The notes under the pieces were generated by a model, which was given only the letters and a program-made list of their open reading frames with translations, had not been told where the DNA came from and made no database searches. From the NCBI GenBank assembly GCA_963555705.1, contig OY743181.1, forward strand, positions 26,974,513 to 27,038,512: 64,000 nucleotides of DNA, read 5' to 3'. Source of the DNA: Ligustrum vulgare. Taxonomy: Eukaryota > Streptophyta > Magnoliopsida > Lamiales > Oleaceae. Shown piece by piece: positions 42,260 through 52,968 of the stretch (positions are counted from its first letter, which is position 1; each line of letters opens with the position of its first letter). The position numbers and the translations under genes were made by a program.

Positions 42260-45200
42260 TGATTAATAAGGTTGGGATACTTGGACAAAATGTCTTCTTC
42301 TCTTTCCCAAGTAGCCTCATTCTCACCGTGTCTACCCCTCTGGACTTTGACTAAAGGAACTTTTCTATTCCTCAGAACATGGAGAATTCCTCAGAACATG
42401 GCCTTTTCTCTCAAGAACCGCTGCAGGAGCTTCTTCATACGGAAAGTCACTTTGCACGTCCAAAGATCGAGCGTCAACAACATGACTAGGATCGTGCATA
42501 TACTTCCTCAACATAGAGATATGAAAAAAATTATGCACTGCCGCTAGCTCGGGTGGTAATGCCAAACGATATGCTATATTTCCAACTTTCTCTAAAATCT
42601 CAAACGGACAAATAAATCTAGGTCTCAATTTTCCATTCTTTCCAAAATGAATCACCCCCTTCATTTGGGCCACTTTGAGAAATACTTTCTCACCAACTTC
42701 AAAATCTAACTCTTTTCTCCTTTGGTCAGCATAAATTTTATGATGATCCTGGGCAATTTTATTCTTGATCTGATATTATCAATAGCTTCCACTGTCCTCT
42801 CAACTAATTCTGGACCCAAAATCCTCCTTTCCCCGACTTCATCCCAACATATTGGCAAACGACATCAACGACCAAACAATGCCTCATATGGAGCCATACC
42901 AATTGTAGATTGGAAACTATTATTGTATACAAACTCCACTAATGGCAAATGATTTTCCCACTTACCACCCAAGTCAAGGACACATGCCCTCAACATATCC
43001 TAAAGAACTTGGATAGTTCGTTCAGATTTCCCGTCAATTTGAGAATGATAAGCAGTACTAAATGTTAAATTGGTTCCCAAAGCTTTCTGAAGGCTTGTCC
43101 AGAATTTCGAAGTAAATCTCAGGTCTCTATCTGAAACAATAGACACTGAGACTCCATGAAATCGAACAATTTCTTTCGCATATAACTGTGCAAACTGTTT
43201 TAAGCTGTAGGTCATCTATACTGGTAGAAAATGAGCGGACTTTGTCAGTCGGACCACAATCACCCAAATGGCATCATGACCTCCTGCCATTCTAGGAAAA
43301 CTAATGAAAAAAATCCATTGCAATCTTCTCCCATTTCCACTTAGGTATATCATGGGATTCAATGGCCTTGATGGCCTCTGATGTTCTGCCTTTACTGATT
43401 GACAGACCATACATCTTGATACAAACAGTGCTATTCTCCCTTTCATGTTCCTCCACCAAAATGTATTACGCAAATCTCTATACATTTTGGTTCCACCCGG
43501 ATGTGAAGCGTAAGGAGGGGAATGAGCTTCAGTCAAAATCTCATTCCTAAGTTTCTCATCCTTAGGTACACACAATTGGCCTCTAAATATCAAAGCTTGA
43601 TCTTCAACTATTTCAAATCCTTTTTTCTTCTCAGTTCCCACATCCGATCTAATCTTTTCCAAAAACGGATCTTCCTTTTGAGCTGCTACAATTTTGACCC
43701 TGAAGGTCGGTTTAACTATTAGATTCTCCAGTAAAGAAGATGTCCCTACTGTTAGCTTTAGCATTTCAATCCTCATGTTCTCAAAATCTCTGATCAACTG
43801 ATCTTGTTCAGTACCCAGTGCTGAGAACTGGCCTATGTTCTTCCTGCTTAGAGCATCCGCGACTACATTAGCTTTACCTGGGTGGTAAAGGATAGTGCAG
43901 TCGTAATCTTTCACTAACTCCAACCACTGTCATTGTCTCATATTCAACTCCTTCTGGGTAAAGAAGTACTTCAGACTCTTGTGGTCAGTATAAATCTCAC
44001 ACTTGCTCCCATAAAGGTAGTGACGCCAAATATTCAGAGCGTGAACTACCGCTGCAAGTTCGAGATCATGTGTTGGATAATTCTTCTCATATTATTTCAA
44101 CTGTCTTGAGGCATAGGCAATCACCTTCCCATGTTCCATCAAAACAAAAGCTAAATCGAGTTTTGACGCATCACTATAGATAACAAAACCTTCTAAACCA
44201 TCCGGTATAGTCAATACCGGTGTTGAGACCAATTTGTCCTTCAACTCCTTCAACTTTGTTCACACTTTTCGGACCATACAAACTTAACACCCTTTCGAGT
44301 TAGCTGCGTCATAGGACCAGCTGTCTTGGAGAATCCTTCTATGAATCACTGATAGTATCTGGCTAAGCTTAGGAAGCTTCTCACTTCACCCACGTTTGAA
44401 GGTCTCGGCCACTTAGTCACTGCCTCTACTTTGGACGGATCAACTTCAATTCCTTTAGTTGTCACAAAATGACCCAAAAATCCTACTCGATCAGGCTAAA
44501 ATTCACATTTCTTAAATTTGGCATATAACTTATCCTCACATAGGGTTTCCAGAACCATCCTCAAATGTTCTTCATGCTAATGAGAATCCTTTGAGTATAT
44601 CAATATGTCATCAATAAATACAATGATGAACCTATCAAGATACTCGTGGAAAACTCGATTCATTAAATCCATGAATACCACATGACATTAGTCAAATCAA
44701 AGGGCATTACCATAAACTCATAGTGCCCATAACGAGTTCTAAATGCAGTGTTTGGTACATTAGTTGGCTTAATCTTCAACTGATGGTAGCCTGACCTCAA
44801 GTCAATCTTTGAAAATACCTTTATACCCTTTAATTGATCGAATAAATCCTCAATCCTAGGAAGGGGATACTTATTCTTGATCATCAATTTGTTCAGTTCA
44901 TGATAGTCGATACACATCATCATTGTACTCTCCTTCTTCTTTACAAAAAGTACCGGAGCTCCCCATGGGGACACACTCATTCTAATGAATCCTTTGTCCA
45001 GAAGTTCCTCTAGCTGCATTTTCAACTCTTACAGTTCTTTTGGTGCCATTCGATATGGAGCCTAGGATACTGGAGCTGCTCCAGGTACCAAATCGATTGT
45101 GAATTCCACTTGCCTATCTGGTGGAATACCTGGTAGATCATTCGGAAATACATCAACATACTCTCGTATCACCTGCACATTTTCTAATTTTGTCTCAACT

Positions 45201-45715
45201 GATGGGGTTCTAGTAAGGATGACAAGATAACCTTGATAGTAAGGCTTCTTCAACAATCTCTCTTCCTTCAAAGCAGATATAAGGCGAGGGAGTGCCTTAA
45301 TCTTTGACCCATACAATCTGAACTCATCTTCACCATTTCTTTGAGAAATCACTTCTTTCTCAAAACATAAAATTGTAGCTCTATTATTTCCCAACCAGTC
45401 CATTCCCAAAATGATATCGAAATATTTCATTCCTATAACATGCAAGTCTGCTTCTAGTATGAATCCATCGAAATCTATCGGTATTGCCTTAGCTATTCTA
45501 TTCGTATCAATAGTTCCCCCTGATGGCATACTAACCTCAAGTAAACTATCAATTTTATGACATGAAACATTAATCTTAGATAGGCATGCATCATATATGA
45601 GCAAATGAGTTGCACCAGAATCAATAAGAACGTAAACAGGAATGCTAGAGATTGATAAAATACCTGCAATTACGTGCGGGTTCTGTGCAGCCTCATCGTG
45701 AGTCATAGGAAACAC
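42260..45715 (-). pseudogene. Gypsy pol: protease, RT, RNase H, integrase, with several breaks
   Basis: From the minus-strand 5' side: protease with LIDSGATHLLI and ILGMDWLGNN (45062-45715). RT with [23 protein letters not shown] and catalytic FIDDILIYS near 44591-44620. RNase H/tether DCTILYHPGKANVVADALSR (start of 43216-43923). Integrase zinc region with HPGGTKMYRDL and CMVCQSVKAEHQ, core SIVSDRDLRFTSKFW and GKSERTIQ (43000-43215), and C-terminal RLALPPELAAVHNFFHISML (42365-42673). In-frame stops (for example just before 45062) and a frameshift near 44690 break it. The domain order with integrase last is Ty3/gypsy, and the LALPP...FH.SMLRKY tail is that of chromoviruses. Confidence 0.9.
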
Positions 45716-46750
45716 CCTTTCCTTTCCTTTCTTAGTCTGTTCATTGTCCTTAGTTGGTGCTGCCCGAAACTGCGAAACATAGTAACCTGCTTGTCCACAT
45801 CGAAAACAGACATTCTTCCCAAATAAGCATCCACCATTGTGGTTCTTCTGACACTTAGGGCAAAGGGGAGTTTGATTGCTCGGCTGACCCCCATTGGGTC
45901 CATGATTCTATTTCTTGAACTGGCCTTGATTCTTACCCTTTTTCTGATTGTGCCATTTTCTCTTCTTAAAATTATTTTGTTGTCCTTGATTCTAAGGTTT
46001 CATACTTGAATACGAAACAATTTGTGCTTTCTTTACAACTGCTCCATAGGTCTGTAGCTCGTGTGAGCTAACGATCTGCCTTATTTCTAGGCACAGACCT
46101 CTCTCTAGATGTTTTGCCTTCATCAGTTTAGTACTCACCAAATGTGGGGCATAACGAGACAACTCTTCAAATTCTCGTTCATAGTCGGTGATATCCATAT
46201 CCCCCTATGCTAACTATAAAAATTATGTTTCCTTCTGATCTCGCATAGCTTGTGGGAAATATTTTTCTTTCAATTCATCCTTAAACTGGGTCCAAGTCAA
46301 GTTGTTGCGCAGGTCTTCTTCTGTATGGGTGCGTGAAGCGGACTCCCACCAGTGGCCCGTTCCTCCAACTAGCATAAACTTTGCACACAGTACTTTCTGA
46401 TTTTCCAGAAAAGAGATGTGTCAAACAATCTTCTCAATAGTACGTAGCCATTCTTCGGCTGCCTAAGGATCCTTCCAACCATTAAATGTAGGAGGTCGAT
46501 ATCTATGAAACTGTTCAATCACCGGAACAGTTGGGGCATTCTGATGTCCCTGGGGGATTGGTGGTACCGTATCAGTTCGAGGTGCACATGGCACTTGCGG
46601 TGCTTGTGGCTCCCGAGGTGATATTGGCTCCTGTTGAGCAGCTGGTGCTTTACGAGCCAATGCTGCAATTTGAGTTGCAAAAGCTTGTCTCATTTCCTCC
46701 ATTGTCTGATGCAGTTCTCGGTTAGCTCTTACTTGTGATGTTAGTGCCAT
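45716..46750 (-). pseudogene. Gypsy gag with zinc knuckle, broken
   Basis: ATG at 46750 opens MALTSQVRANRELHQTMEE, followed by a Pro/Gln-rich stretch and FHRYRPPTFNGWKDP. Stops then interrupt. Further open pieces hold DITDYEREFEELSRYAPHL (45992-46198) and a Cys-rich knuckle including NVCFRCGQAGYYVSQF (about 45770-45820), in which the last two expected ligands are replaced. Gag packages element RNA. At least four stops are present. Confidence 0.8.
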
Positions 46751-46991
46751 TTCCTTAAGGATAAACAAAAGTAGGTTTGTAATCCATTGAAATTTGAAAA
46801 CATCCAACACAAATAGAAAGTAATGAATGAGAATTCATAATGAAGGAAAAGATATTATCGCTTTATTATTAAAAATCCTTCTGGAGGAAAAGAACATAAC
46901 GTGACAAAAGCGTTTGGTGAGAAAACAAAAATATGAAATTATTTTTGCTAAAACTGGAATTTTCTAACGACAACTACTACTAAAATATAAT

Positions 46992-47441
46992 TCACGCCTC
47001 TTCATCCTCCGAAAATGGTGGTGGTGCATCTTCTCGAATAGGTATCACTGAAGGTATACTATCTTCCTCGGAGAACTCAAGTGCATCAGCTCTCACCTGT
47101 TACCACTGTGATGTCAACTCCTTACAGAAGGCCTCATAATCAATTTCTCGTGGTAAGGTTGGTGTGGAAGCATCCCACAAGTATAGGTATATCGTTTCTG
47201 CTATCTCTTCCTATTCTTCTAGCAAGGTATCCAATAAATGGCCGGTGGCCCGATGTCTAGAAACCACATGACCTAGTCTTCTTACTTCTTTCCACAATAC
47301 CAATATCTCCTGAATGTGTTTGCCCATGTCATGCCTCGGGTTCCACCTATACTCTTCATATTGTCACACTATCACAAATATTCTAGGAATCATCGAATAA
47401 GTCTTCCTATAGGTTCTTCTAGTTCATACCATATGTTCCAT
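46992..47441 (-). pseudogene. Extra ORF upstream of gypsy gag, about 150 codons with four stops
   Basis: Between the primer site and gag a minus-strand frame from ATG (47439-47441) to TGA (46992-46994) is open except for four internal stops. It reads ...YEEYRWNPRHDMGKHIQEIL, VLWKEVRRLGHVVSRHRATG, IYLYLWDASTPTLPREIDYE and an acidic end DAPPPFSEDEEA. I recognise no domain. The remaining composition is protein-like, so a leader ORF is more likely than chance. It might encode a separate small protein or a regulatory upstream frame. Confidence 0.5.
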
Positions 47442-47803
47442 ACCAATTATTCAAAGTCCAAATTAGTGGGTAGCTAGTGACTTTTAGTTAAATTTCGAAG
47501 ACTAACATAAACATTTATGGTATTTTGATTGCAATTTCAACATTCTCCATGTAAATAAATAATATTCAAAATACATGCTCAACTCAACTTTTCTAAACAT
47601 GGCATAATTTAATCAGATATATAAAATTCATAACGTTATAATAATATATCTGAACATAAACTCATAAAATTCTTCTTTACCTAGGAGTTGGCATAGCGTG
47701 GCAATGGAAAGTAGTGACAATAGACTTATTATTCAGTTCGAAACACCTTTAAAAAAATAGACAAAAATATTTTTAACGCAATGTCTATAGAAAAGTAAAC
47801 CGC

Positions 47804-47815
47804 GCTTTGATACCA
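47804..47815 (-). promoter_or_regulatory. Primer binding site beside outer TRIM-like LTR
   Basis: Minus strand TGGTATCAAAGC, initiator tRNA-Met type with one mismatch, three bases from the small LTR and followed by the gypsy leader. Confidence 0.85.
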
Positions 47816-47818
47816 AGC

Positions 47819-48093
47819 TGTAAAGACCCGGGTCCCACTTAATGGGCTGTCTCGGCCGTTAGATCGACGACGTAATGTCCACATTGTACCAACATGGATC
47901 TTTTCAGCATGCTTTGTCCTCACTCGCACGCTCCCCGAGAAAATTTTCCAGGAGGTCCATTATAGAATTGCTCCAAGTCAAGCACGCTTAACTGTGGAGT
48001 TTCTAACTATGAACTTCCGGAAAAGAAGGTGCACCTTTTTGGTATGAGTAGTTCATATCAAGTCTTTTAAACTTTTCTAGCCTGGGTGTTACA
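47819..48093 (-). repeat. TRIM-like 5' LTR (275 bp)
   Basis: Begins TGTAAAGACCCGGGTCCC, ends CTGGGTGTTACA. Near-identical in layout to 39789-40065. Confidence 0.88.
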
Positions 48094-49082
48094 ATTGAAG
48101 GATAGAGAGATTTATGAAGTAGAAGGGCTAGGTTGTGCGCTTGTATTTTAGAGTTTTATCAACCTATCCAATTTTTTCCTAATACTCTAAATCTATTGAT
48201 ACTATTGTGAGATAAGTTTGGGGGTGGTTGAGTCTGTAAATGAGATGGTCTAGATGTGTATTGATTCCATGCATGATTGATGTAATTTCTGAGGAGTGTC
48301 TTTGATATCAAGTATAAGTTAGGTAATGACCATATGCTAGAGATCGAAGCCCATTTTAATTTCTCACATTGCCTTATCTCATAACCTTTTTTGACTCGAG
48401 TGACTAGGCTCATTGGAGTATCTAAAAACTTGATGGCTTAAGTTTTAAACTTGGGAGTCATCTGCCAAACGCTCGCTACACAGGTCAAATAGAAATCTTA
48501 ATGAGTATGGTACAAAAATAAATAAATAAATAAATATTGCTTAAGTCTATCTCACTTTGCAGCATTTTTTCCTCGAGTTATTAAGCCTGTTGGTGTATTT
48601 CAAAAATCGATACCATTTGATTCTAAAAACATTAGGAGTTATCGATTTAAAACTCGTTATATGTGTCAATTAGAAAGCTTAAGGGAGTGGGGAAGTCATG
48701 AGCAATCATCACATTAGTAGATAGAAATCATGCATTTATACTTAACCCAAGGGCCTAGATTACTAGTGGGTATGAATTTCTTACTGGTCGCTTGATTATT
48801 GGAACACTTAAATTTTGAGAGAATCATCGCATATCTAGATTGTTGAGATTTCGGTAAAGCCCAAACAAACTAGAGTGGAAAAATAAACAAGTGATTTGAG
48901 AGTGTCCTCTAGAACTACATCTTGGGAAAGAAAAGAAATAATTCTTGGGGGATGAATGTCACAAGTGGAAAAGGAAAGAATTGACCAGTAGTGGTGGGTT
49001 AATACCAAATTCAAATTTCTCCACTCTACAATGTTTTCAAACCTAATTGATAATTGAAGTGACTATACACACCCACACAAAC
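48094..49082 (+). other. Element X internal region, 3' part
   Basis: No gene seen. Contains ATAAGTTTGGGGGTGGTTGA (about 48212-48231), a phrase typical of the 3' internal region of Athila/Tat-like elements, and a purine-rich stretch at about 48927-48950. It connects element X sequence across the chimeric insertion to the 3' LTR. Confidence 0.5.
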
Positions 49083-49167
49083 TGATCAATCAAATAAATT
49101 GTGTTTATCTGTACATTTAGGTACAACCTCAATTGGAAAAAAAAAATAGACAAGATTGAAAGGAAAT

Positions 49168-49214
<47 letters not shown>

Positions 49215-50687
49215 TTTTGATGTCCAAAGGCCTAATTGAAAGAAATCGAAAGTATGAGGATTGAATTGCAACATCCCATAAAGATAGAGGACCTGCATTG
49301 CAAATATTTTAGGGGTATTTTGTAATAAAAATCAAAATGTGGGGACTAAATTGTAGAGGACAAAAGTTGAGGGTTTGACTTGCAAATAATAAGAAGAAAA
49401 GAAAAATAATAATATACAAAAAGGCATCGGCAATGCTTTTATTGATGGGCTCATAAACTAAATAGATTGTTAATATGTTTCAAACTTGATTGCGTGGGTT
49501 GGCCCATGTGATCACGTTGGCCAATTTCGGCCTAGATCCTGATTTTATTTTTGTTTTAATTATTTTGCTTTGAGGACACGTTTTGCTTCAATTCTTTGCT
49601 TTTTGGGACTTTTTTAGGTCTAATTTTTTCGAGTATTTATATTCTCAATTCCCCCTTTCAAAAGAATTCATTCTTCTCTCCAAAAACCCTAGCCTCTTTA
49701 TTTTTCTTCTTATCCTTCTTCTTTATTTTTTAATTAGTTTTTTGTTTAATTTTAATCTTATCTTTAGTTTTTTATTTCAAGATCCCTCTCTCAATTGAAA
49801 GAAATAAGCAAGAGATGTGGAAATACAAAGTAAAGTGGGAGGGATTTTGGAGCAAAATCTAGACAAAACATCATCTTCTTTGAGAATCCAACCAAGGGTT
49901 ATTGTCTTGTATTTTCTTCTTTAACTTCTCTATTTTTTGATTTATTTTCATAAACCTCATATTTTGTACAATATTTATACAATGGACTAACTGTTTATGG
50001 TAGAATGATTGATGTAGCTTAAGTTAGTTTAAGTAGTTTTAATAAATTTTTTTATTGATTTTAAGTACCTATTTTCATGTGTGTTTATTATTGAGTTTAT
50101 TTCATGTGTTTAATTGATCACCAAATATATGATTTGGGATGTGTATGATAATCAAGAGATATTGTACATTTTAGACCAAATAGCAAATGCCCTAGGTCAT
50201 AAATTAGGAGGTAAAGATATATGCATAATCCTTGGTGATCCATTGAACTATTTGTTTCACAAAGAGTTACTACTTTTGATTTATTTTTAATTGACATAGA
50301 GATATAATAGACTAGACCAATTGATTAAGACTAATTTCACTTGACAAAGACTATTAGTTAAAATAGAGAAATTGGGTATAACATTGTAAATGAGTAATTT
50401 GTTAATTCGCATGTTGAAAAATTGATTAAGTGAAGGTTAAGTAAAATAAAGAATTCTAACTATATAATCATATATTTTCCATATTTCTATTAAAATTTAA
50501 AGTTAGTCTAGTTTACTTTCATTTACAAAACTCCCATCTTTTAATTGTGTGTTTTCTTTATTAAGACTAAATTAACTAGAGTATAATAGAGTATATATTC
50601 CTCGTGGGATCAAAAATTCGGACTCAAAAAGTCCACTTTATTACTTGAACATTACATGTGCGCTTGATGTACACATTTCTAGCTAAC
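49083..50687 (+). repeat. Element X 3' LTR
   Basis: The uninterrupted copy that allows the scattered 5' LTR pieces to be recognised. It ends CACATTTCTAGCTAACA. It carries a GA microsatellite (about 49171-49211) lacking in the 5' copy, which instead has an A run. Confidence 0.7.
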
Positions 50688-52014
50688 AGTACTCACCCTA
50701 GCCAGGTCCAGCTCCATGAATGAGTTGTAAGCTAACACACCTCCTTAAGGACAACCATGTCTTCTAAGGTTGGTACAGAGGAAGTTGAAGGGAGAGTGGA
50801 GGATGTCGCACAGAACTCGTCCTAGCTTGTTGCCAAGAAGAAAATAGATTATGGATGGAGCATAAGACATCATCAGTATCATGTGAGGAAAATGTAAAGC
50901 ATCAAGGCATGATCAATATAATGAAGGAGAATAAAGAAATAAGAACAGAGAGCAAAGTATACCTCATCAGGAATCTTGGATAAAGGAGATGCATCTTTAG
51001 CTAAAGGAGAAGTGGCAATCTAAGTAGGATCTTATAGTGTTGTAGAAACTCTCCATTTGATATCTAAGCAAGAAGATTTATCCATAGAATATACTCAATA
51101 GGAGCTTTCCCCTTGCCATCTCGGTGAATAGGCTGTTTCACAGAAGGTGCTTTAATAGAGGGGATGCATGAAGAGAATAGGGAAAATACAGAGAAAACAC
51201 GAAAGGCAAAAATTTCAAGAAGAAGAAGACGAAGAGTTCCAATCTTATATTGATGGGCGACGTGACAAGATGATTAGCCGCCAAAAAGGGATGCACATTA
51301 GAGTTGAAAGTTTGAGGGAATGCCAATGGGTTTTGTGCTTTTTAGGATTTCAAAGCTTCAAAAATGTGCAACTGTCTTGAATATGGCAAAATTAATTATT
51401 ACACATACATATTGGGGGTAATGGTTTATATACAAATTAACCCAATTAAAAGGCCCAATATAAAAGCCTAGAATTAAGGAACTAAGTACAAATATCAAGA
51501 TGAATGTCAAGGAGTCTAGGCGATTGGACGAGCAAGACAATATTTGGGTGATTGGGCTAGCATGGCAATATCTGGGCAATTAGAGCGTTGGGCAATACAT
51601 AGTTAAAGTGACAGTTTTCCCAGTCAACCCATGATCTAAAAATAACGGTATTGAAGAAGTTAATGACAGCCATTAACACGTGGGTAGTGAGGATTGCTAT
51701 CTTGGGAAGTTACTGAACGAAGTTACTCAAGCAAAATAGTGAACGGTTATGGGAAATTACAAGGCAAAAGTTACACAAGTGGATGATGAAAAACAACATG
51801 GACGAAAGACCATGAAATCAACTCTCAAATAGAGATTATTTAACATTCTTATCTTTGATTTTTGTTAATTTTCTATAGTTAAACTTTGTGTGTTTGCACT
51901 CCTTGGAGGTATACAGTAAATTGAATATTTCTAAATCAAAAACCCCTTATTGAGGCTTTGTCTCAAGAAGTTTGTTCCTTACACATCGTCTTATCCATTT
52001 ATAATTGTTAGCAT
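50688..52014. other. Unassigned
   Basis: No recognised gene. A 70-codon plus-strand frame at 51168-51380 is Lys/Glu/Arg-rich and unrecognised. Around 51390-51800 repeated GGGC(G/A)ATTGG motifs occur, possibly part of an unrecognised LTR. Confidence 0.25.
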
Positions 52015-52968
52015 GAAATCTGCACGAAACAGTTTGTAAATTATTTTTAAAAGAGTTTTTTATTCCTAAGGTGTCCGTAGGGAAAGTTATATTTAACCAT
52101 ATTCCTTTAAAGCTCTTCTAATTAGAAGAAATTTTATGAAATTAGCTAAATGGGTCAAAAGCAATTTTTTAGTCTTAAAATATTCTTTTGACTTTTTAAA
52201 AGCCATGCAAAATGGGTCCTTAGTCTAGCTGTAGAACCTATTCTAGCTCTTAAAAATCTCAGTATGATGTCCAGAATATGAACTGTTGAGAAATATGGAG
52301 AAGGAAGTAGAAATAAGAATAAAAAATGGATGAACACAAACACAAATCAAGACTTGAACACGTAGAAAATGTTTTCCTCAAACGATATTTGCCCCCTTTC
52401 AGTATTTGAGTTCTTAAAAGAATCACCAGCAAATAGTTTGAAGGATTAATCAAGCCTTTAAGAAAATTATTGAAAGCACAAAGCGATTCTTTAAGAACTT
52501 GAGTGAAAACAAGAAGGTGTTTTTAATTTGTAGAAAGTGTTGGATCTAATTCAATCAAAGTGAAGTTACAGATTTAATTCTTATAAGTTAGAATGAAGAT
52601 CTAACTCCTATTTATAGATCTTCAATCACGCACTACGAAGTCAAGTCAACCATTCATGAAAAGTTGAGAACATTTCATGAAAAATGTGTCGAACCCAATT
52701 TTCAAAGTTTTAGCCTAACGACTATAACTTTTTACCAAGCGGTCAGTTGGTGTTATTTTCCACCCCAGCGTCTGAAGAACTTGCCTTTCCTCGTGTTTGA
52801 TAATTTGTGTCAATGTAATCAGTAGGCATTTTTCCTAAGTGATTGCTCTGGTAGAGAATTGAGTCAATCAAATTTTTAGTCACAATTTTTTGGGTCAAGG
52901 AAATATGTTCATTATCCAGTTTCTTGGGTCCAATATCAATACATATATTTTGAACAACATATATAACA
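52015..52968 (-). repeat. Copia 3' LTR (left boundary uncertain)
   Basis: The right end is well defined: ATATAACA at 52968 followed by the polypurine tract (minus strand AAGTGGGGGAT, 52969-52981). Minus-strand TATAAATA at 52609-52616. The left end was not found. Confidence 0.55.

Larger units (their letters stand above)
39789..48093 (-). mobile_element. Chimeric element: TRIM-like LTRs enclosing a one-LTR gypsy unit joined at primer binding sites
   Basis: Outer LTRs of about 276 bp (39789-40065 and 47819-48093) share TGTAA.GAC.CGGGTCCCACTTAA and GCCTGGGTGTTACA. Flanking 5-mers GTTGA and ATTGA are a near duplication. Read in element sense: outer LTR, primer site, gypsy gag-pol, gypsy polypurine tract, a single gypsy LTR (40267-42214), a second primer site, about 185 bp of small internal sequence, polypurine tract, outer LTR. 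Each primer site is three bases from an LTR (AGC spacer both times), but one borders the small LTR and the other the gypsy LTR. Removing the gypsy unit between primer sites would leave an element of about 750 bp, the size of a TRIM. Confidence 0.75.

Noticed and set aside
51168..51380. Small Lys/Glu-rich ORF as a host gene
   Set aside because: No homology recognised, no splice or promoter support; 70 codons are expected by chance in AT-rich DNA.
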